From contig CM060883.1 in the NCBI GenBank assembly GCA_030762935.1, positions 96,608,001-96,672,000 of the forward strand: a stretch of 64,000 nt of DNA, written 5' to 3'. The stretch is from Hymenopus coronatus (Eukaryota > Arthropoda > Insecta > Mantodea > Hymenopodidae). Made by a program: the position numbers and the translations under genes. Positions 8,830 to 20,204 of this stretch are shown here, piece by piece; positions within the stretch are counted from its first letter, which is position 1; each line of letters starts with the position of its first letter. Below the pieces are notes generated by a model, which made no database searches, was not told the DNA's origin, and saw only the letters and a list, made by a program, of their open reading frames with translations.

Positions 8830-8940
8830 CATGATCTGAAAAATTGTTAGGATGGGAAGAATATCCCATTCTCGATACATGTCCAAGCAAGTGTTTTTCA
8901 GTGACGTAGTGTTACCATTTGCCAACACACTCCCCATACA
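8830..8940 (+). repeat. right pLTR-like repeat of PLE C
   Basis: Direct counterpart of 5840-5950. It contains the helix GGATGGGA/TCCCATTC (about 8850-8871), then CGATACATGTC and AGCAAGTG. The hairpin is kept in both copies although its base sequence differs, which suggests selection on structure while the family was active. It ends with GACGTAGTGTTACC, similar to GATGTAGTGTTAC at the 3' end of PLE E near 20237. Confidence 0.5.
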
Positions 8941-8989
8941 GTCTGATGAGGTGGGCAGTGTCCATTACTTGTGATGGTAGGGTCATGAT

Positions 8990-9240
8990 AAGGATGGCAG
9001 CACAAACTGAAATGCCACCTTCAACATGAATAAAGCCATAACTCTACCCCAGTGCCCTCTACTTTGAATGTTGTGACCACTATTTAACATTATGATGCTG
9101 TTATAGATTTTTTTCACTTGTTTGTGTTTGATATTTTTTACATGACATCTTAGCCTGATATTTAGATTTTGTGTAGTTTTTCCTATGTAAAAACCTAGGG
9201 TTTTGTTTAGTATTCTACATATATGAAGCACATGCTGAAT
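8990..9240 (-). pseudogene. GIY-YIG nuclease fragment of another PLE
   Basis: The minus strand encodes FYIGKTTQNLNIRLRCHVKN with IKHKQVKKIYNSIIMLNSGH directly after it. This has the YIG..T..L..R...H pattern and the downstream SGH motif of PLE-type GIY-YIG domains, but it is distinct from copies A-E. No RT is recognisable upstream on that strand. Because the segment is short, assignment rests on the nuclease signature only. Confidence 0.4.
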
Positions 9241-10235
9241 TCAAATCAAGAAAAAATGTGTGAAAATATATTAGGCATTTATCAATGCAGTAATATTTAT
9301 ATATATAATAATTTAAAAGTGATGTGAGTAAGAGTAGTTATGTCATCACTGTTAAACACACAATGATACCAAAGCTTCTGAGGCCTACACTTGGTGTTGT
9401 TATATTGAATGTAGAAGCTTCTAAGTGGACTCCATAGCACGACAGTCCACAGGGAGGGTGAGATGTGATCCCTCCCAGTCAAGTAGCTCCTCGATTGGCC
9501 CCATTTGCTCGCACTACCACCATGCTAAAGAGTGGACTAAAACCATACTGAAATTGCAGTACACCCCTCCTCTCTCCTCATCTCTCAAAATTGACTCACA
9601 TGCAATAGTCCATAATGTTACAAATTGGCATTACATGTAGAATGTTCTTCTCCAGCAATTCCATTTTCCTCATTTATTCATTCATTAACATTATACTCAT
9701 ATAATGTACTCATAATTTGTTGCTCCACAGTAAAAATATAAAAACCACATGACTATAAGAATTGAGAAGAAGGTTACATAACCTCAAAAGATATATTTTA
9801 AGGAAAATAAGCTTGCAGATTTTGTGGATTTATGTTTTCTGCATTGATAGCTATTCTGATTTATATATATTAATTTTCTTAATGTATTTTAGGAGCTATT
9901 GAATATTCACACTAAATAGAAATTAAGATGCAATATAAATACAACAAATGCTTGAGATCTTTATATGAACAATTTATTCTCATGTTTCTATTTAAATTGT
10001 TATTCAGGAGTTGCAGATTATAGTTAATGTTTAAGGTATATCATTAGAATTGACTTAGAAAAAAAATAATAAAAATAAATTACTCTTCCGTACCTTTATT
10101 TTTATTGGAGATAGATGTTACATGTTGTTTTAATTTCCAGCCTAAGTGACAATTCTTGTAACTGTTATTTAATGTCATAATTTTGTATTTATAGTTTTCA
10201 ACTTTAACTATAATTAATATTTGAAACTGTTTTAG
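9241..10235. other. AT-rich intron or 5' flank, no gene recognised
   Basis: AT-rich sequence. A GC-richer patch at 9420-9600 has no recognised match. The last bases (TTTTAG at 10230-10235) form the splice acceptor of the next exon. If the host gene starts left of the window, as the exon suggests, this and everything to its left is intron. Confidence 0.45.
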
Positions 10236-10373
10236 GAGCAAATTGATAGTCTTAAGCAGGAACTGGAGATGATGAGGTCTCGATGTGAACGTGTGGAAAG
10301 AGAGAAAAGTGACATTCTACTCCGGAGAATAGCAGCAATGGATACTACGCCCAGTAGAACATCAGCATCTGAG
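10236..10373 (+). CDS. MTCL/SOGA-like coiled-coil gene, internal exon
   Basis: A 138-bp exon of 46 codons follows TTTTAG and precedes the donor GAG|GTCAGC, with phase 0 at both ends. It encodes a charged coiled coil beginning EQIDSLKQELEMMRSRCERV and ending in a Ser/Thr-rich linker TTPSRTSASE. The linker joins in frame to VLKLQQKVNEL of the exon at 26824, an order I recognise from the SOGA/MTCL family (proteins that crosslink microtubules and interact with polarity and Golgi components in vertebrates). There is no start codon, so upstream exons must exist, probably left of the window. The donor is weaker than consensus. Family assignment is from memory of the conserved blocks. Confidence 0.65.
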
Positions 10374-10616
10374 GTCAGCATTTCTAACAATATTGAAATA
10401 TTTTTTTTGAAATGATTGTATATTGGTAAAATGCTGTACAACTGGTAATGGTTCATGTGGCATATCATGGTGATAAGTGTAAATGACTTTCATTATTTGG
10501 ATCCACATGACAATTTACACATATATGTGTATTACTGGACAGATTAGTGACTTTGTAGACCTGATAATACTTATTATGATACTCTACTCATAAATTCTTG
10601 ACTTTTTGGTTTCCTA

Positions 10617-10850
10617 TTTTCATCAAATGTTGCACTGTGGTAACATGTTTGGCTCTCATTTTGGAGGTCCTGGGTTTGGTCCCCAGCGACTGCCCACTCT
10701 GATCCATGAGATTTTTGCAGAGCAAATCTTGGAGTGGTTTTTCTCATCCCCTGAATTTCCTGTCCCTCCATGTCATTCCATTATCATATCTTCCTATCTT
10801 GTGAATATTTTGGTATTCCTTTTTGCCTACATGAATCACCAGAAGTAGCC
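10617..10850 (+). mobile_element. tRNA-derived SINE-like element
   Basis: The head GCACTGTGGTAACATGTTTGGCTC resembles a pol III A box. About 25 bases later, GGGTTTGGTCCCC fits a B box (GGTTCRANNCC) followed by AGC, as in tRNA-derived SINEs. A non-tRNA body of about 150 bp follows, ending near CCACACTTGATACAAAAAAG. It is not a functional tRNA gene: no acceptor-stem complement was found. Ends are approximate. Confidence 0.5.
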
Positions 10851-10929
10851 ACACTTGATACAAAAAAGTTATGCTCTTAGTGTCCCTCTTTAATGATTAA
10901 TATTGTTTATTACTTTAAATTCTGTTTTC

Positions 10930-11180
10930 ATGAAATGTCTCTATTTCAATGCTGTAGCCCAATTTTATCATTACGATGCTTGTTCGACTCTTTGGATCTC
11001 TCTCTACTGCAACTGTACTCTCCACAGTCAAAACTGAACTCTGTGAGCCTTGGAACCTTTCTTTCATACCTTTCGATGACGTCATAAGAAAATTCAAGAA
11101 GCAGGCTTACTATTGCACACATACAGGTGTGACATTGCCAGGCTTTGATGTAATGTGCTCTTCAATTGCATATCATCGCT
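10930..11180 (+). repeat. dispersed repeat, copy 1 (second at 20585-20815)
   Basis: This segment and 20585-20815 are diverged direct copies. Shared blocks include AAATGTC..TATTTCAATGC, TTTTATC...TTCGACTC/TTCACTGGATTC, TATTGCA/TATTACA, and GTGACRTTGCYAGGYTTTGATGTA followed by CAATTGCA. No coding frame, terminal repeat or promoter box is recognised, so the repeat class is unknown. Related 3' ends or a SINE-like origin are possible. Confidence 0.5.
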
Positions 11181-11660
11181 CATCTGACAAAGTGGCATAA
11201 GCACCAAAAATTAAAAAAATGAGATACTACACCTATACACTTCTTTAGACCATATCTACATTCTGACAAACGTGCATACATCCATCTCCAATGGCTGCTT
11301 TACAGTAAACATCATGCTATCACCATTGCTGATTGATTCTTATTCTGACTCGCAAGTTGTTTACATCTCTTTGTTAGGTACTACCATTAATAAAACTGGT
11401 CGATACATTCATGTGTAGTGCATTGCTAGCCACCCGATAGACCAAGCCTTGACACCAACAATGAAATTGTATTTATAAATTGATGCAAGAAATAGAAGCG
11501 TCTCAGTAAAGCAGCACAGTTATGGACATGGACATATTAGTGTAGTGGAGAGATAATCTACAAATGTAGCATCATCATATGAAATGGAATGTATCAACGT
11601 GGTTCATCAAGGTAGGAGTTGAAATTTAAATGTATTGGTTACCACACAATAAATATTATT

Positions 11661-13600
11661 ATGGATCGTTCAAAGGAAAATTCAGAGAATGAAGAATCAG
11701 CGTTTCTCTTAGTGTTTTAAAGGTCCACACACAAAGCAGTTTTGAAGACAATACAAATTCTACAACTGCAGATAGTACTAATAGAAAGGAGTCTTGTCAA
11801 GAAATAGAAACACGTGTGCTGAAGTTGCCAATTAGTGACTGTGATCCACCGTATAGTGAAAATTGTCAGTTTCTCAATTCCAAGAGTGAAGGTTCTGGCA
11901 TTTGCCCACTTTGTAAATGCTTAATATGTATAAAGCATTGAAACAACTAACAAATGCACTTACCGTTGTCCAGAAGTGTCCTCTGCAGAAGAAAATGAAA
12001 TTATACAATTACCACATAAAAATATGTTTAAGGTAGTAGAGAATAGTGAACTACCAAGTACATCTAAGTCACTATCTCTTTCAAATGTCTCTGCAGTAAA
12101 GGGTGAAAGAAGAGAAATTCATGGGGGAAACTCATCATGAAAACAAGAAGAAGGTGGCACACAAGAAAAGAACATTAGGTGAGGCATATACCATTCCTAA
12201 AACAAAGAAACTCATACCAGTTCATCAATTAAAACCTCGATGCAATGAAAGGTGTGGAAAGCAGTGTAAGCTTACAACAAATGAAGAAAGATTGAATATT
12301 TTTCCAAGTTTTTATGGAACAAAAAGCCTACAGTTACAACGAGAGTACATTGTGCAGCATGTGAAAATCAAATCAGTAAACTGGAAGAGAACAGAAATCT
12401 AGAAGACCAAGCACATTGTTGATCTGCAGTCTACCTCACAATAATGATACTTGGGATTTCAGAAAGGACAATATGCATTGCACTCCTGAAGATACGATTG
12501 CTTCGAACAAATGCAGAGACTGTAATGATAGACTCAAACTACAAGATAAGCTGCTTAGAGATTCTGTGGTTGCTCACATAAGTAGGTTTCCGTGAATGGA
12601 ATGTCACTATTTCCGCAAGTGCACGTCTCATGAATACTTGCACCCAGATCTGAACACTGTCTAAAGGAAGACAACATCTCACTCACTTACTACAGAGTAA
12701 TGAATTTATCATTTCACCATCCTAAGAAGGTCTGTGTGCAACTTACCATCATGCTGGTGCTACAAAGAAAATGCAGTTACAGAATATATACGACAAACAC
12801 ATTGAAGAAAAGAATACTGTAAGAAATAAGAAAAACGATGCTAAAATAGCTGCCGAAGAAAACCCAAGAGAAGTATACCTCTGTGATCTTTGACCTTGAG
12901 CAAGTGATTCAACTACCTATTTCCAAAGAAAGTCCTGTATTATATCAAAGACATTTGTCAGCATATAATTTCACAGTGTACAACACTGTCACTGCTTTCT
13001 GTGGAACGAGACTATTGCAAGAGATGATCGTCCTGAGATTGCAACCTATGTGGGAAGCATTCTCCAACAACTTGATGCCCAAAGTGTAGCTGATGGCTGC
13101 AGTGGACAAAATAACAATGCTGTTGTAGTAACCATGCTTTTGTACATTATTCTAAGCAACTCAAAGAGTTTATTGTCTCTCAACTAACCATAGTCAAAAC
13201 AAAGTGACTCTGCCAACAGCCTCAGGCAGGGGATATCTTTATTGTGAGACTTGCTCAATGTGCTGCTCCATATGAAGCACATTCTATGAGGGTAGAAGAT
13301 TTCTTGGATTTTAAAAGAATTTCAGAGAGTCTAAGGATTTGATCCCTGAGAGAATTTCAGTCTGGAACCAAAGTGGATTGGATTGCAATCAGAGAAGCCA
13401 AAGTGACCAACGACTTATAAAAACCAGTCATTTGGCTGAACATTATGAGCAGCTATCTCTGAAATCTATGAATACTTCTGAGAGTGTGAAGTTTTCCCTG
13501 CCACAGCTTAATAACCTTTCTCCAAAGCTTTCGGCTGAGAAGTACAATGATCCGCAGGCGCTATGCAAAGATATGATGTTTACAACATGTTTTACAAGGA
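11661..13600 (+). pseudogene. decayed DUF7869-type transposon-like gene
   Basis: Pieces in changing frames follow the order of a large insect family annotated with the DUF7869 domain. After ATG 11661 come: a Cys-containing block RCNERCGKQCKLTTNEERLN with QREYIVQHVK at about 12235-12370; LGISERTICIALLK near 12450; HISRFP..ECHYFRKCTSHE near 12575-12635; LSFHHPKK near 12710; FDLEQVIQLPISKESPVLYQ with LSAYNFTVYN at about 12890-12990; ADGCSGQNNNAVVVTMLLY near 13090-13145; AQCAAPYEAHSMRVEDFLDF near 13255-13310; and an ending with EKYNDPQALCKDM. Many stops and frameshifts are present. The family resembles mobile-element or domesticated-transposase genes, but its reaction is not established to my knowledge. 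Confidence 0.6.
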
Positions 13601-13639
13601 ACTCCCACATTTTTAGTTATAATATCAATCAATTATAAA

Positions 13640-14462
13640 TTACAGTACTTGTTTGTGTTTTCTAAAATTATTTGTAAACAAAAAGAAACATTATTGAATG
13701 TAAACTGAGAAGAAAAAAATGTTAATACACATAATATAAATGCTTGGTATAGCCTACCGTTGAAGTGATTTAAGTATCTCATTACTCCATGAAACTATTT
13801 ATAAAGATTTTACTATTGTTATTAAAATAGCACTCCTTGATTTTCCTATTGATAAACAAGTTCCATACTTGCTTATATATCCTGAAAGCATTCTTAACGA
13901 ATGCATAATTTGTTATTGTATTTATATAAACAATAAAACATGATACTACTTGATAATATCATTATTATAATATTATTAAATAAGTGGATATCCCTATTCA
14001 TTTTATGACTACCTACATATAATTATATGTTCTTAAAATAAAAATTTATACACAAACAAATATATAATGATACAGCTTAAGGTGATAAAATCAGTATTAT
14101 GCATTAATCCTATGTATGGCATAAGCACCTTACTATCATAAGTGAAATCTTTCAAACTGACTTATCTCAGTTTAGGCCTTTTGGGTCTACATGGTGTGAA
14201 AAGTTTAGAGCCTACAACTGGTCCATACTAAGAAATACTATTACAGATATAAATCACTGTATTACTTTTGATGTGTCATTTTATTCCTTTGAGATACAGG
14301 TCTCTGTACATGAACACGCTTTTCTTTAACTGCTCTCCTGGAAAATTACACTTTTGTCACATACATCTTTTCATATTTTAAGATATGAGTTGACTTATAC
14401 AGGTGTGTCAATGAGTGCAGCTACATAAAGGAAACTGAGCAACACATGTGCTATAATTTAAT
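13640..14462. other. AT-rich intron sequence, nothing recognised
   Basis: Very AT-rich, with no coding, repeat or structural signal that I can support. Confidence 0.5.
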
Positions 14463-16140
14463 GCACAGGTTCTTGTTCTTCACCAAGAGTAAGAGGAGCA
14501 CCAAAGGCTGTCAGACTCTTCATTGATTCCCCTAAATCTCAAGTCCTGTACCTTCACTTGTTTTGCCAGAGGAACATTTCTTGCCAATGTGATGATTATG
14601 GCCATAATCTCCAATCCCTTGGCAGACAGACAGTAGACACTGTCCAGTTTCAAAGCAGTCGAGATGGTTGGCTGCACTTTTCAACAGATCTTTCAGCTGG
14701 GGCCCCAAATCTTGTGATAGTGCTGACTGTTCAGTTATGTTAAATGGCAATACACTCACAGCTGACTCATGCCTCTCTAACTCTGTCCAGATCAGTATCC
14801 ATTTAATTCACTAACCTCATGGACACTTCCTTCTGATAAGGCAGAATGGTTGGGCAGCATTCAATGGCATCTTCTGGTCCAAAATAAGATTTCTTGACCA
14901 TTGGCCCTCCAGGTGCATAACTACATCATCTGAAGGTCCCTGGATGCTCATAAGAACTGCAGAGCAACACTTTATCTTGGCAGAATTGCAAAATCCTTGA
15001 CCAATTGTGGCTCCTGAGGGCATCCAGTCCCAGTATCACATCCTCAGCCTTGCTCATGACAAACACCCACAAGCCAGTTGTTGCATAATGCTGTCACTAG
15101 TTGGTAGGGCTGACAAGTTTTCGTGTTGGCAAACCTTTCGCCATATGAGATATGGTACAAGTATGTCTACATTACCTGTATCCAGTTGTCCAGTCTTCTG
15201 CCCAGGCAGGTAGCATCACTCAAGGAGGTGGATAAGATGGCCCCAACATGCCAGTTCCTGTTCTGGTGCAGACAGCCCTTCCCTACATTACCACACACAT
15301 CACATCTTACGTTGTTTCTCTCTCCCTGTTGTAGCAAATACTTCTGATCTTTGGGGTGGGCACAGCTATCATCTTGGCCACCACAATCCTCAGTACTGCC
15401 ATTAATGCCTTGTTGATTGTCTCGTGCACTCCATCGATGAAGCAATAAGCGACTTCCTAGGATACGAACTAGGTAAAAGGGCTTTGTTCACTAGCTGTTC
15501 TATTGCCAACCCAAACCCCTTGACTAGAGTTGTGTGCAGCCAAGCGATGGTTTCCAAGCTGGTTCTCGAGGGCCACCCAGATTTCTCTGGACACCCCCAA
15601 TGCTGAAATCACATTCAGTACTTCTGTCACCTATTCTTGGAGGCTGGCTATCAGCTATCCTCCTCTGCTGACCATGGCGTGAACTGTTGACAGAAGCCTT
15701 CCAAGGCTGATGTTCTGCCATACTTAGGTGGCTTGACATGTTGTTTCACATTCTTTTGCACCATAGCATTCAGCTCCTTGGCACTGCTGTCGGCTCTTTC
15801 TTCTTTGGTATTCTCTGAGGACTTCCATCTTTTCTCTAAACTCTTCCAAGTTCTGTCACATCCTTCTTCATGCTGACCAGTTGTTCGTCGATTTTGGTGT
15901 ATAACTCTATCTTCATTCTCTCCATTGTGTAATTCATTATTTTGTTTCTCATCTTCTCCATTCTGGTTTCCATTTCCTCCTCCATCATCTCCATTCCCGA
16001 TTTCATTTTTTTCTTCCATCTTCTCCATTCCTAATTTCATTTCTTCCATACTGGATTCCATTTGCATGTCCAACTTCTTGAATTCAGCCAGTGGGATTTT
16101 CATCATCTCCTCCATAATGATATTGAATCCCATTTTGACA
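14463..16140 (-). pseudogene. Ty3/gypsy gag-protease remnant
   Basis: Minus-strand fragments give a gypsy-type order. The gag N-terminus (from about 16133) has a Met/Glu/Lys heptad-like coiled coil (MEEMKLGMEKMEEKNEIGN). The core signature VKPPKYGRTSALEGFCQQFT follows at about 15700-15750. Then come YCFIDGVHETINKALMA near 15400-15450, a zinc-knuckle-like CDVCGNVGKGC near 15290, and a protease end resembling DVILGLDALRSHN near 15000-15040. A pre-RT linker and the start of RT motif 1 (LLLVKNKN, about 14465-14485) lie at the low-coordinate end, where the element stops. Many frameshifts and stops are present, no LTRs were seen, and the RT core, RNase H and integrase are missing. Confidence 0.65.
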
Positions 16141-16465
16141 CCAGTGTAACAAACTTCCTTATTGCTTCAAATTCTGTGTACAATAATAATTATTTCTATC
16201 ATAAGCAGCTTAAATAGAATATTATTTGTAAGTGGGATGTTTATTACATGAGCGCATAAGCATGAGTGTTCTAATTTCTCATGAGCAAATAATAGTCTAA
16301 TAAGCCACGTGTAATATACAATGTTTTATCCTATTCTGATACTAACTGAAATATTCTTATCTTTATTAATATTATTAGAGTCGTCATTATGAGAAAATGA
16401 AGTTTAGTTTTGACATAGGTAAGGCTTTGTTTGTTCGTTGCTACGTAACCCTGCCAGAATAAAGC
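16141..16465. other. AT-rich intron sequence, nothing recognised
   Basis: Unique-looking AT-rich sequence between the gypsy remnant and the PLE target-site duplication. Confidence 0.5.
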
Positions 16466-16478
16466 TTCAATTCTGGTT
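16466..16478. repeat. left 13-bp target-site duplication of PLE pair D/E
   Basis: TTCAATTCTGGTT is present here and again at 20319-20331. The bases on either side differ. The length fits PLE target-site duplications, here bracketing the whole inverted pair. Confidence 0.75.
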
Positions 16479-16559
16479 AAAATTTAGTTGAGTCGATTTT
16501 GTAACACTACATCACTTACTTTTTTTATTTCGGAAAACATGTTTCAGAAGCCATGTGCT

Positions 16560-18856
16560 TCCATTGTCAATTCCTTTTGTCGACTGCCGGCATTGCTTGC
16601 TGTGGTGGTTGTCTCTGTCCCTGGTGGTGGTTTGATGAACTTCTGGATGAGTAGATCGCCTGGCAGGATTTCAAAATTGAAAACCCGGTTCTTGTTTTTC
16701 CAAATATATATGTTTTCCCAAACTTTTAATTCTGTCTTCCTTGTGATGTTTTTGAGGATTTTTGATCTTTATTTATAGTGTGTTTCTCTTTCCAAAAATG
16801 CCAAGCTACTGCAGATTTATCTTCTTGTTTGACTTTAATATTTCTGTGGTGTTCTTTTGCCCTGGTTTTTATATTTCTTTTTCTTTGGCCGATGTAGATT
16901 TTTTCACAGTCATTACAGCTGAACTGATATATTCCTGGTTTGTTTTCTTGTGGGATATCATCTTTTAATTTAGAATTTAAAATGTTTTTTATAGAGTAAT
17001 TGTTTTTAGGGGCTAGAATGATGTTATGTCGTTTGAAGATCCTCTGGAATTTGTAGAAATTTGTAGGGTGGTATGTAAACTTCTTGTAGATCTTGTTTTC
17101 TTTCTGGTTTTGAGTGAGTGTGCTGACTTCTTTAATTCTCTTTCTATTTTTGGCTTTATTAACCTTTTTGTACACCAGTTCTGCCCGAAATCCATTCTCT
17201 GTAGCTATGTCCAATATTTTAGTAAGTTCACATTGGTATTCTGTTTTTCCCATTGGTACATTTACCAATCTGTGTGTAAGGCTGTTGAGTAAAACATGCT
17301 GATGGGGAATGGGATTGTAACTCTTTTAAAATAAGAATGTAACTCTTTTGTTTTATATAGCTGTTGGTGTGGGTATGTTTTCTGTAGATGCCAAATGTAA
17401 GGTGATTATTAGTTTTGATGATTTTTAGGTCGAGGAATGGTAGTTGTCCATCACATTCCTTCTCCATTGTGAACTTTATAGACTCTTCTTGCATATTTAG
17501 GAGTTTTAGTGCATCTTCTAGGTGTCTTTCTGGGATTATTAAAAAAGATGTCGTCTACATAGCGGTACCATATTTTGAACATCCATGGGAATGCCTTTTT
17601 AATCCTAGTTTCCATAGTGCTCATGAAGAGATCTGCTAATATTGGTGACAGCGGGCTGCCCATAGCTAAACCAGATGTTTGTTTGTAATATTTCCCGTTA
17701 AATGTGAAAAAATTTTGACTTATGCACAGATTCGTTAATATGATGTATTCTCGCACTTCTTCTGTTGTTTTTCCTATTGCAAGTAACCAGTTTTTGATGT
17801 GGGATTGTATGCTTTCTGTAGGTATGCTTGGAAACAGAGCAGTAACATCAAAGGAAACTAACATATCGGTTTTTTTCAATTTTATGTCTTTAATTTTATT
17901 GATCAGATCTAGAGAGTTTTTTATACTTGCTGTATCAAATTTAGGGAAGGAAGAGAATCTGTTTGTTAACCATTTTGCTAGATTATATGTAGGTGCACTT
18001 ATATTGTTTATAATTGGTCTCATTGCATTTCCCGGCTTGTGTATTTTTGGAAGGTCATAAATTCCTGGGCAGAACTGGATTATCAACTTTAATTTTGCAT
18101 TTTTCTTTTTTGTCTATTAGTTTACATTCTTGAATACTGGCGTTTAATTTAACCATACATTGGTTTAGAGGGTTCTTTTGTACTGTAGAGTATTCTTCTT
18201 TTTCTAAAAGTGTTTCCATTCTTTCTACATATTCAGTTTTGTCCATAATTACTATTGTGTTTCCTTTGTCTGCTTTGCTATAAATTACCGGTTTGCTTTT
18301 TAATGCTCTTATTACATTTTTTGGGGGGTTAGTTTTCTTTTTGCTTTCTATTGTTTCAATAATTTGGCAACATTCACTTTTTATTATGTTTTTATCAATA
18401 TCATTTATGTGCTGGGTGGCTATTTGTACGTCCGCAATGTAATCGTCGATTTTATCTGAAAAATCGACGCAAGTTTTCATCCCTTTGTTTAAGAAATCCA
18501 GTTCTGATTTGGTGAAAGTTTGGTCCAATAGGTTTTTGACGTTCATTTGTGGTGTGGATTTTTGAATTGGTTTTTCTTTTCCCCTGTTCTTTGCACAGCT
18601 TTTCAAGTTTACGTTTTTGCGTTAAAGTCTTGTTTCTCATTTTTATGCTTAATTTAGCCAAAAGATTGTTTTCTAAATTTTCCCAAATGATGCTTCCTAA
18701 TTTTTTGGTTAGTTTCAAGTGTAATTCATATAGCTGTAATTCTACTTCACTTCTACTTTTGTAATGTTTGTTCTTCTCCATTTCCAAGACTTTTTTGACG
18801 ACTGCTTTTTCTAGTTTACTATTGTATGATAACAATAGTTTACTATTGTATGATCT
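16560..18856 (-). pseudogene. PLE D reverse transcriptase / GIY-YIG, frameshifted
   Basis: From high to low coordinates: a Lys/Glu-rich helical N-terminus (EKAVVKKVLEMEKNKHYKSR, 18810-18750); SKADKGNTIVIMDKTEYVER near 18290-18230; YDLPKIHKPGNAMRPIINNI near 18060-18000; LVSFDVTALFPSIPTES; LAMGSPLSPILADLF near 17670-17620; WYRYVDDIF near 17570-17540, with the catalytic YVDD intact; the nuclease GIYQFSCNDCEKIYIGQRKR near 16945-16885, followed by TRAKEH; and a Pro-rich C-terminus ending near 16540. The frame shifts near 18590, 18063, 17545, 17320 and 16770. The shift just after YVDD and the one in the 25-bp duplication disable the protein. The N-terminus and pLTR are missing. Confidence 0.85.
18812..18854. 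repeat. 19-bp tandem repeat at the D/E inversion junction
   Basis: TAGTTTACTATTGTATGAT occurs at 18812-18830 and 18836-18854, separated by 5 bp, immediately beside the point where copy D turns into inverted copy E. A short duplication at such a joint suggests template switching or microhomology repair during integration. Confidence 0.7.
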
Positions 18857-20204
18857 CTAGATCTGATCAATAAAATTAAAGACATAAAATTGGAAAAAAC
18901 CGATATGTTAGTTTCCTTTGATGTTACTGCTCTGTTTCCAAGCATACCTACAGAAAGCATACAATCCTAAATCAAAAACTGGTTACTTGCAATAGGAAAA
19001 ACAACAGAAGAAGTGCGAGAATACAACATATTAACGAATCTGTGCATTAATCAAAATTTTTTCACATTTAACGGGAAATATTACAAACAAACATCTGGTT
19101 TAGCTATGGGCAGCCCGCTGTCACCAATATTAGCAGATCTCTTCATGAGCACTATGGAAACTAGGATTAAAAGGGCATTCCCATGAATGTTCAAAATATG
19201 GTACCGCTATGTAGACGACATCTTTGCAATAGTCCCAGAAAGACACCTAGAAGATGCACTAAAACTCCTAAATATGCAAGAAAAGTCTATAAAGTTCACA
19301 ATGGAGAAGGAATGTGATGGACAACTACCATTCCTCGACCTAAAAATCATCAAAACTAATAATCACCTTACATTTGGCATCTACAGAAAACCTACCCACA
19401 CCAACAGCTATATAAAACAAAAGAGTTACAATCCCATTCCCCATCAGCATGCTTTACTCAACAGCCTTACACACAGATTGGTAAATGTACCAATGGGTAA
19501 AACAGAATACCAATGTAAACTTACTAAAATATTGGACATAGCTACAGAGAATGGATTTCGGGCAGAACTGGTGTACAAAAAAGTTAATAAAGCCAAAAAT
19601 AGAAAGAGAATTAAAGAAGTCAGCACACTCACTCAAAACTAGAAAGAAAACAAGATCTACAAGAAGTTTTACATACCACCCTACAACTTTCTACAAATTC
19701 CAGAGGATCTTCAAACGACATAACATCATTCTAGCCCCTAAAAACAATTACTCTATAAAAAACATTTTAAATTCTAAATTAAAAGATGATATCCCACAAG
19801 AAAACAAACCAGGAATATATCAGTTCAGCTGTAATGACTGTGAAAAAATCTACATTGGCCAAAGAAAAAGAAATATAAAAACCAGGGCAAAAGAACACCA
19901 CAGAAATATTAAACTCAAACAAGAAGATAAATCTGCAGTAGCTTGGCATTTTTGGAAAGAGAAACACACTATAAATAGAAGCCCAAAAATCCTCAAAAAC
20001 ATCACAAGGAAGACAGAATTAAAAGTTTGGGAAAACATATATATTTTGAAAAACAAGAACCGGGTTTTCAATTTTGAAATCCCGCCAGGCGATCTACTCA
20101 TCCAGAAGTTCATCAAACCACCACCAGGGACAGAGACAACCACCACAGCAAGCAATGCCGGCAGTCGACAAAAGGAATTGACAATGGAAGCACATGGCTT
20201 CTGA
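18857..20204 (+). pseudogene. PLE E reverse transcriptase / GIY-YIG, 5'-truncated
   Basis: The copy starts inside the RT at LDLINKIKDIKLEKTDMLVS and runs through FDVTALFPSIPTES, LAMGSPLSPILADLF, WYRYVDDIFAIVPERHLEDA (YVDD intact), LPFLDLKIIKTNNHLTFGIY, and the nuclease GIYQFSCNDCEKIYIGQRKR at about 19815-19875, with AVAWHF..EKHT after it. It ends TTTASNAGSRQKELTMEAHG with a stop near 20204. Lesions are an in-frame TAA near 18971, a TGA near 19185 and a frameshift near 19640 (LTLTQN to KENKIYKK). It is less damaged than D, and D can be corrected by comparison with it and vice versa only where their lesions differ. Confidence 0.85.

Larger units (their letters stand above)
5800..8945 (+). mobile_element. 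Penelope-like element copy C, old and interrupted
   Basis: This degenerate PLE is related to the D/E family. It is bounded by two direct copies of a terminal segment (about 5840-5950 and 8830-8940) that share CCAAGCAAGTG, GTAGTGTTACCATTTG and a hairpin. Between them lie an ORF beginning near ATG 6072, RT motifs and a GIY-YIG domain, all broken by many stops and frameshifts. Two palindromic insertions (7141-7294 and 7800-7995) interrupt the RT region. Divergence is much greater than for copies A/B, so this is an older insertion. The outer limits are approximate. Confidence 0.7.

Noticed and set aside
10617..10690. tRNA gene
   Set aside because: A- and B-box-like sequences are present but no acceptor stem or cloverleaf can be formed. 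A SINE head explains it better.
15925..16149. Phe/Ser/Pro-rich plus-strand frame that looks like a membrane protein
   Set aside because: Antisense of the Met/Glu/Lys-rich gypsy gag coiled coil.
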